This document shows, in pieces, positions 24,170 through 34,402 of a DNA stretch of 41,183 bases. The position numbers and the translations under genes are program-made. The DNA lies in assembly GCF_947367125.1 (NCBI RefSeq), contig NZ_CANBCQ010000024.1, forward strand, positions 1 to 41,183. Reading direction: 5' to 3'. The first letter of the stretch is position 1. Every line of letters starts with the position of its first letter. Under the pieces are notes generated by a model, which saw nothing but the letters and a program-made list of their open reading frames with translations, ran no database searches and was not told where the DNA came from. Source of the stretch: an uncultured Lactobacillus sp. Lineage in GTDB: Bacteria; Bacillota; Bacilli; Lactobacillales; Lactobacillaceae.

Positions 24170-25436
24170 AAGCAGCTGCTACTTCGTTTGAATTTTGAGT
24201 CACTTTTCTAGTTTTTAAACTGACAAAAATCGCTACAATTAGTGTTATTACCTGGATTACTAATAATGTAACCAAAGCAACAGTAACATTGAATGAACCA
24301 GAAATTGTGGTTAATACTGTTGTCATAATTGGAGCAACAGCCATTAAGATTGTATTTAATAAGCCAACAGTTGAAGCCAAGATTTTATGATCAACTGATG
24401 TTACTAGCCATTGCTCCATTTTAATTGAAGCAACTCCTGCAATAGCTGCCAAGAAAAACATTGTTATCATAATTACGTAAGTATTTCCTAGGAAAATGCT
24501 TGTTGTAGTAACAATACTTAAACTGGCAGAGATAATTACTAAACTAAAAACTGTTAATTTTTTGAATAATTGTGGTCCAAACATTGAACCCAATGCAAAG
24601 CCTGCGCCAGTAACCACACCAAACAAAGCAATAGTAAAGCTATAAGTGCCGATTAGCATAGTTGAACGATGAGCTGCAAGTACAATTGTTGTCAATGGAG
24701 TAATGGTATCTAAAGCTCCATTTAATAATGCGATTACTAATACCACAGTCAATAATCCTGATTGTTTCTTCACTTGGGTCAATGAAGTTTTCATTGTTTG
24801 GAAAAAGTTTTGATCATTAACTTCCTGTTTTTCAAGTGGCTCCTGATCCTTCTGATGTTTTAAGCCAACACTGGCAAATAACAAACCTGCTAACAAGAAA
24901 GTACCTGCATTAACAAAGGCTAAAGTTGAGTATGACATTACTAGCAAAAGTGCTGAACCAATGAATTGAGCACCCATACTAATAATTTGATTTACGCCGC
25001 CATTAAAGCCTACTGCATTCCCGTATTCTTTTTTACCAACAATATCAACAATTAATGGTGCAACCAAGCCACCTGAATATGAACCAATAGTATCTGATAA
25101 GAAATTCACAACAACGATGATTAAAACCAAATTCCACTGTGACATTTTAGTGATAAACAATAATCCTACTAAACCATATAAGATGAATCGGACAAATGCT
25201 GCTAAAAAGATATTGCGAAACTTTTTCTTAGTCTTATCAGCAAGGTAACCACCAAAGATCTCGAATAATTTTGGAACTGATTCAGAAATTGCAATTAATG
25301 AAAGTGCTAATGAGTAGTTTTGTAATTTGCTAGCATAAGTCATGAAAGCCAAGTAGAAAAGAATATCGCCTGCGCCTGAAAGAAAACTAGCTACTGAAAA
25401 TCTTCTAAAGTCTGCGTTTTTAAGAAATACGTTCAT
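24168..25436 (-). CDS. MFS transporter, probable exporter
   Basis: 422 residues with about twelve membrane helices and the MFS loop GGYLADKTKKKFRN after helix 2. The start MNVFLKNADFRRF is chosen because AAGGGG lies 9 bases upstream; a longer frame to 25589 would run into the divergent Rgg-like gene and lacks membrane character. Sequence style matches drug or macrolide exporters of Gram-positive bacteria (MefE-like), but the substrate is unknown. The Rgg-type regulator facing it is the likely controller. Confidence 0.83.
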   Translation of the reverse strand: MNVFLKNADFRRFSVASFLSGAGDILFYLAFMTYASKLQNYSLALSLIAISESVPKLFEIFGGYLADKTKKKFRNIFLAAFVRFILYGLVGLLFITKMSQWNLVLIIVVVNFLSDTIGSYSGGLVAPLIVDIVGKKEYGNAVGFNGGVNQIISMGAQFIGSALLLVMSYSTLAFVNAGTFLLAGLLFASVGLKHQKDQEPLEKQEVNDQNFFQTMKTSLTQVKKQSGLLTVVLVIALLNGALDTITPLTTIVLAAHRSTMLIGTYSFTIALFGVVTGAGFALGSMFGPQLFKKLTVFSLVIISASLSIVTTTSIFLGNTYVIMITMFFLAAIAGVASIKMEQWLVTSVDHKILASTVGLLNTILMAVAPIMTTVLTTISGSFNVTVALVTLLVIQVITLIVAIFVSLKTRKVTQNSNEVAAA

Positions 25437-25542
25437 AAATCTTACCCCTTTTTCTTTGTTTCGTTTGTTGTTGAAATTATAATAAAGTGAAAAAGAAATT
25501 AATTTTAAAAAATGGCGTATTCGACATTCGGAGGATAAACCT

Positions 25543-26412
25543 ATGACAATTGGTGAATTACTCAAAGAAAAAAGACTAGCAGAAAACAAAACTCAAAAAG
25601 CATGGGTTGGTCATATTATCAGTACTTCTTATTATGCTAAAGTTGAAAAGAATATTCATAGAATTACAGCAGAGGATTTATTAGCCATTCTTAAACATAA
25701 TGATCTTTCAATTACTGACTTTTTCGAAGAATTAGCAGACAAAAAGGATGAACTAAAAGCACAAGTAAACTCGCTAAATAAAACAGTAATTGATGCTGTT
25801 TATCATTCTGATGTTTCCAAAGTTAATGAAGTCATTCAAATTATTAAAAAAATGGATCTACCGACTAAGCAAAAACAAGAACTTGTCTTAATCAATAAGG
25901 GGTTTATCGAAACTATCAAAAATGATCTAAGTGACAATTATCATCCAGATAAAAACATCGTTCAACAACTAAAAGATAAAATTTTTAGTATTCCTAATTT
26001 TAATAGATTCAAACTTGAACTCTATACTAATTTCATGCAATTTTATGATTATACAACTAATATTATGATCACCAAACAAGTGATCCATAAAATAGATCAG
26101 TTTAAGAGCGATAAAGAGTTATTAGCAATCGCTGGTATTCTATTCAATCTCCTTTCACAATTAGTCGAAGAACATCATTATCAAGAAACTGCACCATTTA
26201 TAGCAGCTAGTGAGCATTTACCCTTTTTACCAGACTTATACTTTCCTCAAACCGGAATCTCATTGCTAAAATACATTATTAGTTATCATTTTAATAAAAA
26301 ACCAGCAGATTTAGCTAAAGCTGAGATGATCGCACAAACTTATCAAATTACTGGTCTAGAAGATTTTTGTAAAGGTGCGCAAGAAATTATTAATGAAGTT
26401 AAAGAGGACTAG
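25543..26412 (+). CDS. Rgg-type helix-turn-helix regulator
   Basis: 289 residues. The helix-turn-helix is at about 3-58 (IGELLKEKRLAENKTQKAWV, then YYAKVEKNIHRITAEDLLAI), and a helical TPR-like domain fills the remainder. CGGAGGA lies 8 bases before the ATG. It faces the MFS exporter across a 106-bp gap containing TATAAT (25482-25487). It differs from the other Rgg proteins here in lacking the CNFYQ-type segment, so it forms a separate subgroup. No short peptide gene follows; a terminator overlaps the stop codon. Confidence 0.83.
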   Translation: MTIGELLKEKRLAENKTQKAWVGHIISTSYYAKVEKNIHRITAEDLLAILKHNDLSITDFFEELADKKDELKAQVNSLNKTVIDAVYHSDVSKVNEVIQIIKKMDLPTKQKQELVLINKGFIETIKNDLSDNYHPDKNIVQQLKDKIFSIPNFNRFKLELYTNFMQFYDYTTNIMITKQVIHKIDQFKSDKELLAIAGILFNLLSQLVEEHHYQETAPFIAASEHLPFLPDLYFPQTGISLLKYIISYHFNKKPADLAKAEMIAQTYQITGLEDFCKGAQEIINEVKED

Positions 26413-26430
26413 CTTTAAGCTAATCCTCTT
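26402..26430. terminator. Bidirectional terminator over the stop codon
   Basis: AAGAGGA-TAGCT and AGCTA-TCCTCTT arms, between converging genes. Confidence 0.75.
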
Positions 26431-26440
26431 GTTTCAATCT

Positions 26441-27106
26441 CTAAATAAAACCTAACGCGTTATAGCACATGTGCACCAAAATTGAATAGCGCAAATCCTT
26501 GGTTGACATATAGACCCAAGCTAGCACCATGCCTAAAACCCAATAGACAAAAATATACTTACTCAGTGCTGGATCATGCAAATATGCAAATAAAAATCCA
26601 CTGGCCACAATACCTAGCCATTTATTGCTAGTACTCTTTTGGGTAAAGAAGATGTTAAAGAACATCCCTCTAAAAATATGCTCTTCACAAAATGGCGCAA
26701 TAAAAACTACCAGAATTTTAAATAAACTAGCGTTATGCTCCGCTATTCTATCTAAACTTTGTTGGTTCGCTGAAACACCGCCACCAACTAAATTAAGCAT
26801 TACAATCGAACCAACAATAATCAACACAAAGCCAATCATGGCAATTCCTAGCCGATGCATGTCCCAGTGTGGCGTTTGATCAAAGCCCCAATCATTTTCT
26901 TTTCTTAACTGTCTGCGATAAATATAAGAAATTAGATACAGCACCAGCACCGTAGCTAACGCCGTTACAAATACACGAGACCGCCCTAAATCAAATTGGT
27001 GCGGCCTAAAATAAAGCACTTCTAATTCCGCATAAAGCACAAAAGCTAAAACGGCTTCTGCAATATTTCCCAGGTAATGTCCCAGTTTTTTCATTATTTC
27101 ATTCAC
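26441..27106 (-). CDS. CPBP-family intramembrane protease
   Basis: 221 residues, about seven membrane segments. All three CPBP motifs are intact: E141-E142-xxx-R146 (CEEHIFRGM), F173-xxx-H177 (FAYLHD) and H212-xxx-N216 (HMCYN). Unlike the CPBP protein at 7167, the motif 1 Arg is kept, so this one looks catalytically complete. The start could be M1 or M5 (MKKLGHYLG); AAGGTG lies close to both. It stands alone, and its substrate is unknown. Confidence 0.82.
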   Translation of the reverse strand: MNEIMKKLGHYLGNIAEAVLAFVLYAELEVLYFRPHQFDLGRSRVFVTALATVLVLYLISYIYRRQLRKENDWGFDQTPHWDMHRLGIAMIGFVLIIVGSIVMLNLVGGGVSANQQSLDRIAEHNASLFKILVVFIAPFCEEHIFRGMFFNIFFTQKSTSNKWLGIVASGFLFAYLHDPALSKYIFVYWVLGMVLAWVYMSTKDLRYSILVHMCYNALGFI

Positions 27107-27182
27107 ACCTTGATTCTTTCACCTATTAATCATTATTTTAATTATAATGTAAATAAGAAAAAATACCTAAGGAGGAGTATTC

Positions 27183-28286
27183 ATGCTTAATCAAGTCCTC
27201 GCTTTTTTGGAAAGAAGAGGCGAATTTTTCTATATATCGGTCTTTATGTTGCTGATCTTTTTCATTTTCCTAATTTCTTGGCTAATCGAGCCGCGTCGCT
27301 TAATCAATGGCGTTTTATTTACTATCTTTTTAGTTTCTATGCTTTTATGGATCACCGTCATGGTCCACAAAAGTACTAGTCACGGCCTGCAACGCGCCTA
27401 TGATTTATTAGTCTTAGCTGCCCTATTTGGAATCGTGCTACTACTAATTTTCGCTTGGATCTTTCTTTTCTGGAACGCCTACTTTGTCTGGAAATACGAA
27501 AGTCACACTTTGCCGAACCTGCTTACCTTAATTACAGGTTTTTTTGCTTTAATCATCAGTATTATTGTAATTTTAGGTCCCGGAAAATATTTACCACGTT
27601 GGCTAAGTATCCTTCTGGCTTTAATTCCTACAGTCGCAATCTATCTTGGACTAGTTCTCTACAATTTTTTATTAAATCTGCTTTTATATCAAATCTATCC
27701 TCGCACCTATCACCAAGACTACTTAATAGTTCTTGGTGCTGGTTTAATTAATGGCGATCAGGTTTCTAAATTATTGGCAGCGAGAATTAATCGAGCAATT
27801 CAATATTCTAATCGTCAGTATCAAAAAGGCCGCAAGCGCCCAATTTTGATCATGTCCGGTGGCCAAGGTCCCGATGAAAAAATACCGGAAGCACTTGCAA
27901 TGGCCCGCTTTGCTCAACAACGTGGCATACCAGCCGAACAAATTTTATTAGAAGATCAATCCAAAAATACTTACCAAAATATGCTCTTTTCTAAAAGAGT
28001 TGCTACTGAAGACTTTGGTAATTCTCACTTTAAGGCCCGTTTCTTTAGTAATAACTACCACATTTTTCGCGCTGGTCTGTTAGCCAGAGACGTTGGCCTA
28101 AAGGCCAATGGTGTCGGTGCCTACACTAGGCTTTACTACCTGCCTAATGCAATTATTCGTGAATTTGCCGGTGTATTTGTTATGCATAAACGCCGCCATT
28201 TCGTTATCATGGGAGTAATTGCTTTATTCTTTATCTTGCAAACTATCTTAACGATAACAGGATTAGGAAGATTCAACATCATTTAG
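27183..28286 (+). CDS. YdcF-like membrane protein (DUF218)
   Basis: 367 residues. The N-terminal half has five or six membrane helices (to about 172). It is followed by a YdcF/SanA domain (DYLIVLGAGLINGDQVSKLL, MSGGQGPDEKIPEALAM, LEDQSKNTYQNMLFSK, FFSNNYHIFRA) and a last helix near 340-360. The family is linked to envelope integrity, with no firm biochemical role. AAGGAGGAGTATTC before ATG is an unusually strong ribosome site; it is complementary over ten bases, plus the start codon, to the loop of the small-RNA element at 16581-16591. The MacB-like gene follows by 14 bp, so both form an operon. Confidence 0.82.
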   Translation: MLNQVLAFLERRGEFFYISVFMLLIFFIFLISWLIEPRRLINGVLFTIFLVSMLLWITVMVHKSTSHGLQRAYDLLVLAALFGIVLLLIFAWIFLFWNAYFVWKYESHTLPNLLTLITGFFALIISIIVILGPGKYLPRWLSILLALIPTVAIYLGLVLYNFLLNLLLYQIYPRTYHQDYLIVLGAGLINGDQVSKLLAARINRAIQYSNRQYQKGRKRPILIMSGGQGPDEKIPEALAMARFAQQRGIPAEQILLEDQSKNTYQNMLFSKRVATEDFGNSHFKARFFSNNYHIFRAGLLARDVGLKANGVGAYTRLYYLPNAIIREFAGVFVMHKRRHFVIMGVIALFFILQTILTITGLGRFNII

Positions 28287-28300
28287 AAAAGAGGAATGAC

Positions 28301-30640
28301 ATGCTGCAGCTAAAGCATATTTTCAAATCATACAAGGTGGGCGACAACATCATCCATGCCCTAAACGATGTCACAATTTCATTTCGTGACCAGGAATTCG
28401 TTGCTATCCTAGGTCCCAGTGGTTCTGGGAAAACCACGATGTTAAACGTTATTGGCGGACTTGACCGTTATGACAAGGGAGACTTGATTATTAATGGTAA
28501 ATCTACCAAAGATTTTAAAGAAACCGACTGGGACGCTTACCGCAACAATACTGTTGGTTTTATTTTTCAAAATTATAACCTGATTTCACATCTATCAATC
28601 ATTGATAATGTCGAATTAGGAATGAATCTATCAGGCGTACCTAAAAAAGAACGCCGCCAAAAAGCTATCGATGCCTTAACTGAAGTTGGGTTAAAGGAGC
28701 ATATCAACAAACGCCCTAACCAATTATCTGGTGGACAAATGCAACGAGTAGCGATTGCTCGAGCTATTGCCAATGATCCTGACATCCTGCTCTGTGACGA
28801 GCCAACCGGAGCACTGGACACTGAAACTTCCATTCAAATCATGAAGTTAATTAAAAAGCTGTCCAAAGCCCGATTAGTGATCATGGTGACCCACAATCCT
28901 GAGCTAGCTAAGGAATACGCCACCAGAATTGTTAATTTCCAAGATGGTAAAATCCGCCACGACTCCGATCCATTCCAGCCTAAGGAAGAAGAAGACAAGT
29001 TTAAACTTAAGCGTACTAAAATGTCTTATTGGAATGCTATTAAGCTAAGCTTTACCAACATTATGACTAAAAAGGGACGCACACTATTAACTGCCTTCGC
29101 TTCTAGTATTGGTATTATTTCAATTGCCGTTGTCTTAGCCATCTCCAATGGTTTTCAAAAGCAAATCAACACTACCATGAGCAAAGCTTTGGCAAAGTAC
29201 CCAATTTCTATTTCACAAACCACCACTGATATTACTTCCGCCAATATGCGTAAGGATTCAGACAAAAACGTCAAAAATCGCGGCTATGTAATAGCAGAGC
29301 AAGACCAAAGCCAACAAGCACAACACGTTAACAAGATTAGCGAAAAATACGTTGACTACATTAAACATATCAACCCTAATTACGCCAACAACGTGTCTTA
29401 TCAGCGTGGTGTCAATTTAAACCTCCTTGCTAAAAACAAAGGCAAGGTAGAACGCGTACAATTTTCAAACGCTGACCCTGACCAAGCTAACTCTGTTTTA
29501 GCCGCTAGATCACAGGCAATGAGCTCCATGGGCTTAGGCACTAGCGTTTTCCCTACCACTTTAAATAATAAAAAAGGTTCATTTTTAAAGCAAAATTACC
29601 AATTACTTTCTGGAACTTGGCCTAGCAAAGCAACTGACCTAGTTTTAGTTACCGATAATAAAAATACTGTTAATATCAATGCTTTAAAGAATTTAGGCCT
29701 AGATTTAAAGAATAAGGAACAAGTTAAGTTCAATAAATTAGTTGGTAAACAATTCCGGGTAATTGATAATGATGATTACTACCAAGAATTACCAACCGGT
29801 ATGTTTATTCCTAAAAAGGCCAATAACGCCATGTATAACGGTGCTAAAACCAAGCTACAGCTTGTTGGCGTCATTCGCCCTAAAAACGAAGATTCAATGG
29901 CCTTATTGTCAACTGGAATCGCCTATAGCGACCGCCTTTCACAACAGATTATTGATGACAACCAAAACTCTGCGATTGTTAAAGCACAAAAGAAGAGCAA
30001 CCACAGCGTTTTAACCAACCAAAAATTAAACGCCAATGAAAAGAAAGCTACGATGCAAACTCTTGGTGGCAGCAGCATCCCTACCGGCATTATGATTTAT
30101 CCAAATAATTTTGACGATAAAGATAAGGTACTAGATTATCTTGATAAGTGGAACAAAGGCAAGAAAAAATCCAATCAAATTCTCTATACTGATATGTCAA
30201 GTGCTGTTACCACAATGACTGGTGGTCTTTTGAACGGAATCACCACCATTTTAGTCGCCTTTGCTGGTATTTCGTTAATCACTTCAATGATTATGATCGG
30301 TATTTTGACTTACACTTCTGTTCTTGAAAGAACTAAAGAAATCGGTGTCCTAAAAGCCTTAGGTGCGCGCAAGAAAGATATTACCCGAGTCTTTGATGCC
30401 GAAACTTTAATTCTGGGTGTCTTCTCCGGTATTTTGGGCGTTTTAATTGCTTACTTGCTGACCTTCCCAATTAACAGCATTATCTACAAGATCACTGATC
30501 TAGCTAATGTAGCCCAATTAGACCCAACAGCTGCTATTATTTTGATTATTATTTCAACTGTCTTAACTCTCTTAGGTGGTCACATTCCAGCTCGCATAGC
30601 TGCCAAAAAAGACGCTGCGATTGCTCTTAGAAGTGAATAA
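28301..30640 (+). CDS. MacB-like ABC transporter (ATPase fused to FtsX permease)
   Basis: 779 residues. The ATPase comes first: Walker [10 protein letters not shown] (38-46), signature LSGGQMQR near 142, Walker [12 protein letters not shown]. Then a membrane helix near 260-285, a large extracellular domain (about 290-640) and three helices of the FtsX type ([19 protein letters not shown]). These type VII ABC systems do not move substrates through the membrane; they drive work outside it, such as peptide resistance or lipoprotein extrusion. In lactobacilli such fused pumps are often linked to bacteriocin or antibiotic resistance, but no kinase pair is next to it. AAAAGAGGA precedes the ATG. 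Confidence 0.87.
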   Translation: MLQLKHIFKSYKVGDNIIHALNDVTISFRDQEFVAILGPSGSGKTTMLNVIGGLDRYDKGDLIINGKSTKDFKETDWDAYRNNTVGFIFQNYNLISHLSIIDNVELGMNLSGVPKKERRQKAIDALTEVGLKEHINKRPNQLSGGQMQRVAIARAIANDPDILLCDEPTGALDTETSIQIMKLIKKLSKARLVIMVTHNPELAKEYATRIVNFQDGKIRHDSDPFQPKEEEDKFKLKRTKMSYWNAIKLSFTNIMTKKGRTLLTAFASSIGIISIAVVLAISNGFQKQINTTMSKALAKYPISISQTTTDITSANMRKDSDKNVKNRGYVIAEQDQSQQAQHVNKISEKYVDYIKHINPNYANNVSYQRGVNLNLLAKNKGKVERVQFSNADPDQANSVLAARSQAMSSMGLGTSVFPTTLNNKKGSFLKQNYQLLSGTWPSKATDLVLVTDNKNTVNINALKNLGLDLKNKEQVKFNKLVGKQFRVIDNDDYYQELPTGMFIPKKANNAMYNGAKTKLQLVGVIRPKNEDSMALLSTGIAYSDRLSQQIIDDNQNSAIVKAQKKSNHSVLTNQKLNANEKKATMQTLGGSSIPTGIMIYPNNFDDKDKVLDYLDKWNKGKKKSNQILYTDMSSAVTTMTGGLLNGITTILVAFAGISLITSMIMIGILTYTSVLERTKEIGVLKALGARKKDITRVFDAETLILGVFSGILGVLIAYLLTFPINSIIYKITDLANVAQLDPTAAIILIIISTVLTLLGGHIPARIAAKKDAAIALRSE

Positions 30641-30669
30641 CATATTCATAAAGAATTTGTTATGTTTTT
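30637..30669 (+). terminator. Terminator of the YdcF/ABC operon
   Basis: ATAACA-ATTC and GAAT-TGTTAT arms with one mismatch, loop ATAAA, then GTTTTT; the hairpin begins in the stop codon. Confidence 0.7.
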
Positions 30670-30747
30670 CACAATAGCCTAAATTTTTAACTTAATATGT
30701 GGTATCTTAACTGTGATTAAACAAGTAAGAAAGGAACTTTTTTCACG

Positions 30748-33486
30748 ATGACTGTTAAAAAACTTGAAAATAACAGTGATGTTAATGTAGTGGCAGAAGA
30801 AAGCAAGGTTTTAACCAATTTACTTAATGAATCAACTAAGCAGGTAATTGGTCAAGCTGCTTTTGCCAAGATTCAAAACTTAATTAAAATCTCTGCTGCT
30901 AAAGACTACCAAGAACTTGAAAAACAAATTGCTAGTCTCAATGACCAAGAGATGATTGTTGTTGCTCGTTATTTTGCGACACTACCACTCTTAATCAATA
31001 TCTCAGAAGACGTAGAGTTGGCCAGCAAGGTCAATTTGCTCAATAATACCCATCAAGATTATTTAGGTAAATTGAGTGACACCATTGATATTGTGGCAGA
31101 AAAAAAGAACGCAGAAGATATTCTGAAGCACGTAAATGTAGTGCCCGTTTTAACTGCTCACCCTACCCAAGTTCAAAGAAAAACTATTCTTGAATTAACC
31201 GACCAAATCCATCAACTTTTGCGGAATTATCGTGACGTAAAAAACGGTACAATCGATCGTGACGAATGGACTGAACAAATGCGGGCTTGCATTGAAATCT
31301 TGATGCAAACTGACATCATTCGTGGTCACAAATTAAAGGTAGCTAACGAAATTACCAACGTTTTAGCTTACTATCCTAAGGCTTTAATTCCTGCAATCAC
31401 TAAGTTTACTAATCGTTACAAGGAATTAGCTAAAAAACACGGTTTGGATGTTAGTCACGCTACCCCAATTACCATGGGCATGTGGATCGGCGGTGACCGT
31501 GACGGTAATCCTTATGTAACCGCTGATACATTAGAACTAAGCGCAACTTTGCAAAGCCAAGTGATCTTTGAATATTACATCAACCAGATCAACAAGCTAT
31601 ATAGAGCGATCTCGATGTCCACTTCTTATATGAAGCCATCTGATGAAGTAATGCGGCTATCTCAACTTTCTAATGATGATTCACCATTTAGAACCAACGA
31701 ACCATATCGCCGGGCCTTTTACTACATTCAAAGTCGTTTAGTTCACACTGAACAAAAACTTTTGCAAGTAACTAATAAGAATACTTTCTTAAAAGAACGT
31801 GACTTGCAAAACCTGGCTAAAATTCCTGTCTATCAAAATGCTCAAGAATTTAAGGCAGATTTGGAAATTATTAAAGCTTCACTTGAAGAAGACAACGATC
31901 AAGCTGTTGTAACTAGTTACTTTACCCAAATTCTTGAAGCGATCGACATTTTCGGCTTCCATTTGGCTACGATCGATATGCGCCAGGACTCCAGCGTTAA
32001 TGAGGCTTGTGTAGCTGAACTGCTTAAGAGTGCTGGAATTTGTGACAATTACAGTGACTTAAGTGAAAAAGAAAAAAACAAGCTTTTACTTAACGAACTA
32101 AACAATGATCCACGTAACTTACATGCCAACAATCAACCCAAGTCAGAGCTGTTGCAAAAAGAACTAAAGATCTACAAGTCCGCTCGACAATTAAAAGATC
32201 GCTTGGGCAAAGATGTCATCAAGCAACATATTATTTCTCATACTGAAAGTGTTTCAGATATGCTTGAGCAAGCAATCATGCTAAAAGAATACGACTTGCT
32301 CGACAATCAAAAAGCACGCATTCAAGTTGTACCATTGTTTGAAACAGTTGAAGACTTGAATAATGCCCGGGAAATAATCAAAGAATACTTAAACTTTGAC
32401 CTAGTTAAAAAGTGGTTAGTTTCGCAAAACAATTATCAAGAAATAATGTTAGGTTACTCCGATTCTAACAAAGATGGTGGCTACCTAGCTTCTTGCTGGA
32501 ACCTTTACAAAGCCCAAAAAGATTTGACTAAAATTGGTGAAGATATGGGTATTAAGATCACCTTTATGCACGGTCGCGGTGGTACTGTTGGCCGTGGTGG
32601 TGGCCCATCATATGAAGCAATTACCGCTCAACCATTTAAGTCAATCAATGACCGGATTCGGATGACTGAACAAGGTGAAATTATCCAAAATAAGTACGGC
32701 AATAAAGATACCGCATACTATAATTTGGAAATGTTAGCTTCCGCTACAATTGACCGCATGGCATCTAAGCAAATTGTTAGTGAAGATCATATTACTGATT
32801 TTCGTTCTTCAATGGATCAAATTGTAGCTAAAAGTAATGAAGTCTATCGTAAACTAGTCTTTGAAAATCCTAACTTTATCAAGTACTTCTTCCAAGCAAC
32901 ACCAATCAAAGAGATCTCTGGTCTTAACGTTGGCTCACGTCCAGCTTCTAGAAAGAAACTTACTGACTTCTCTAGCTTAAGAGCTATTCCTTGGGTTTTC
33001 TCTTGGTCACAAAGTCGCGTAATGTTCCCAGGTTGGTACGGCGTTGGCTCCGGCTTTAAATCCTTTATCGATGCCGATTCAGCTAACTTAAAGGAATTAC
33101 AAGATATGTACCAAGGCTGGCCATTCTTCCACTCTTTGCTTTCTAACGTTGATATGGTTTTATCCAAGTCAAATATGAGAATTGCTGAACAATACGCTGG
33201 CTTATGCGAGGATGAACAAGTCAAAGCAGTCTTTGATATTATCAAGCAAGAATGGGAATTAACTAAGAAGGTTATTCTCCAAATTGAAGGTCATGATGAA
33301 TTAATCGAAGATGCTCCAACTCTTAAAAAGAGTCTTGAATACAGAATGCCTTACTTCAATATCTTGAATTATATTCAACTAGAGATGATCAAGCGTGATC
33401 GTGAAGACGAAGTTCAAGGTGTTTACCAAAGTATTATTCCGATTACCATTAACGGTGTAGCATCTGGCTTACGTAATTCGGGATAA
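30748..33486 (+). CDS. ppc: Phosphoenolpyruvate carboxylase
   Basis: 912 residues, full length. His138 lies in the [13 protein letters not shown] motif, with [20 protein letters not shown] and [14 protein letters not shown] (His608) all present, and the C-terminus GLRNSG matching the usual RNTG. It adds bicarbonate to PEP to form oxaloacetate, feeding aspartate synthesis in a cell without a full citrate cycle. AAAGGA lies about 12 bases before the ATG, slightly far. It is monocistronic, with a strong terminator after it. Confidence 0.97.
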   Translation: MTVKKLENNSDVNVVAEESKVLTNLLNESTKQVIGQAAFAKIQNLIKISAAKDYQELEKQIASLNDQEMIVVARYFATLPLLINISEDVELASKVNLLNNTHQDYLGKLSDTIDIVAEKKNAEDILKHVNVVPVLTAHPTQVQRKTILELTDQIHQLLRNYRDVKNGTIDRDEWTEQMRACIEILMQTDIIRGHKLKVANEITNVLAYYPKALIPAITKFTNRYKELAKKHGLDVSHATPITMGMWIGGDRDGNPYVTADTLELSATLQSQVIFEYYINQINKLYRAISMSTSYMKPSDEVMRLSQLSNDDSPFRTNEPYRRAFYYIQSRLVHTEQKLLQVTNKNTFLKERDLQNLAKIPVYQNAQEFKADLEIIKASLEEDNDQAVVTSYFTQILEAIDIFGFHLATIDMRQDSSVNEACVAELLKSAGICDNYSDLSEKEKNKLLLNELNNDPRNLHANNQPKSELLQKELKIYKSARQLKDRLGKDVIKQHIISHTESVSDMLEQAIMLKEYDLLDNQKARIQVVPLFETVEDLNNAREIIKEYLNFDLVKKWLVSQNNYQEIMLGYSDSNKDGGYLASCWNLYKAQKDLTKIGEDMGIKITFMHGRGGTVGRGGGPSYEAITAQPFKSINDRIRMTEQGEIIQNKYGNKDTAYYNLEMLASATIDRMASKQIVSEDHITDFRSSMDQIVAKSNEVYRKLVFENPNFIKYFFQATPIKEISGLNVGSRPASRKKLTDFSSLRAIPWVFSWSQSRVMFPGWYGVGSGFKSFIDADSANLKELQDMYQGWPFFHSLLSNVDMVLSKSNMRIAEQYAGLCEDEQVKAVFDIIKQEWELTKKVILQIEGHDELIEDAPTLKKSLEYRMPYFNILNYIQLEMIKRDREDEVQGVYQSIIPITINGVASGLRNSG

Positions 33487-33504
33487 AATTAATAAAATTC
33501 AAAC

Positions 33505-33540
33505 AAAAAATGCAGCTCTTGTGTAAGGCTGCATTTTTTT
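33505..33540. terminator. Bidirectional terminator after ppc
   Basis: AAAAAATGCAGC and GCTGCATTTTTT arms between converging genes. Confidence 0.92.
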
Positions 33541-34144
33541 ACACTCTTTTCATAACCAAATTAAGTGGCGTTACGATCACTGGAACGACAACTGCCGTAA
33601 AAACTGCTTCTATTAAACCGTTCATCCCTAATGCCATAATCAAAATTAAAATCAAAGGCGTACTTGAACTATAATTTCCTAAATAATGCGTTAAGCTAGC
33701 TGGATCATGCATAAAGAAAATACTTGTCAGCAAAATAACCATCACGGTATTAGTTAGCGAAGTTGCGGCTCCACTTAAAATATACCCCAGCTTTGCATAC
33801 TTAGTTTTATTCATTGCTTTAGCAATAAGTCCAGGGAAATAACCTGCTAAAATACTTGGCACTAAAGAAATTACCGGATTTTGAAACAGCATCAAGCTGA
33901 CCATATCACCTGGTTGCGTATAAGCAATAATTAATCTAGTAATCCCCCAGAATAGACCGAAACCTAATCCTGCCTTAGGTCCCATTAATGTACCATAGAC
34001 TGCAATTGTCATCGGAATTGTAGTCACAGCTGGTAAAGCTGGAATAATTCTTACATAACCGATATTCGGTACAAAGGTCTGTACAATTAACAAAGCCGCA
34101 AAAACAGCAGTAATTGCTAATCTTTTTGTCTCTTCTCTTCTCAT
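33539..34144 (-). CDS. ECF transporter S component, possibly pantothenate
   Basis: 201 residues, about six membrane helices. The N-terminal RREETKRLAITAVFAALLIV and the IPALPAVTTIPMTIAVYGTLMGPKAGLGFG stretch are typical of S components of group II ECF vitamin transporters. They bind one vitamin and dock on a shared EcfA/A'/T module, which is not in this window. The sequence looks most like PanT (pantothenate), but this is uncertain. TGGAG precedes the ATG. Confidence 0.75.
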   Translation of the reverse strand: MRREETKRLAITAVFAALLIVQTFVPNIGYVRIIPALPAVTTIPMTIAVYGTLMGPKAGLGFGLFWGITRLIIAYTQPGDMVSLMLFQNPVISLVPSILAGYFPGLIAKAMNKTKYAKLGYILSGAATSLTNTVMVILLTSIFFMHDPASLTHYLGNYSSSTPLILILIMALGMNGLIEAVFTAVVVPVIVTPLNLVMKRV

Positions 34145-34256
34145 TTTTTATTCTCCAGAGTTATTATTTTATTTTTTTATTAAAACACAGATTAGAAATA
34201 TTTTTTAGTAAAAATATCTTTAATTCATGAAAAATTAAAAAGCTTTTTTCTTAACG

Positions 34257-34286
34257 TTCGTATCATCGGTCCACAAATAATTCGTA
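34257..34286. repeat. Two TTCGTA boxes upstream of the BMP operon
   Basis: TTCGTA occurs at 34257-34262 and 34281-34286 and again at 34375-34380. The second and third lie within AATAATTCGTATTA, repeated exactly. Reversed, the core reads TACGAA with A/T flanks, a partial match to PurR boxes. Confidence 0.45.
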
Positions 34287-34332
34287 TTATAATTAAATAT
34301 ATATTAAATAGTCAGTAATTTTTCTATTTCAA

Positions 34333-34361
34333 TTGACAAATTACGTACTAATTAGTATAGT
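34333..34361 (+). promoter_or_regulatory. Promoter of the BMP/nucleoside transporter operon
   Basis: TTGACA (34333-34338), 17-base spacer, TATAGT (34356-34361): the best consensus promoter in the window. The third AATAATTCGTATTA (34371-34384) lies at about +3 to +16, where a repressor would block it. Confidence 0.8.
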
Positions 34362-34402
34362 CTTAGTAAAATAATTCGTATTAAACGTGGAGGAAAAACT
34401 AC

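Noticed and set aside
25437..25589. Longer start for the MFS transporter (51 extra residues)
   Set aside because: It overlaps the first codons of the divergent Rgg-like gene, has no ribosome site, and the MFS N-terminus fits the ATG at 25436 with AAGGGG upstream.
34145..34402. Purine riboswitch before the BMP lipoprotein gene
   Set aside because: Expected from function, but the conserved core (TATAATC-type and GTTTCTACC blocks) is absent; only a promoter and TTCGTA boxes were found.
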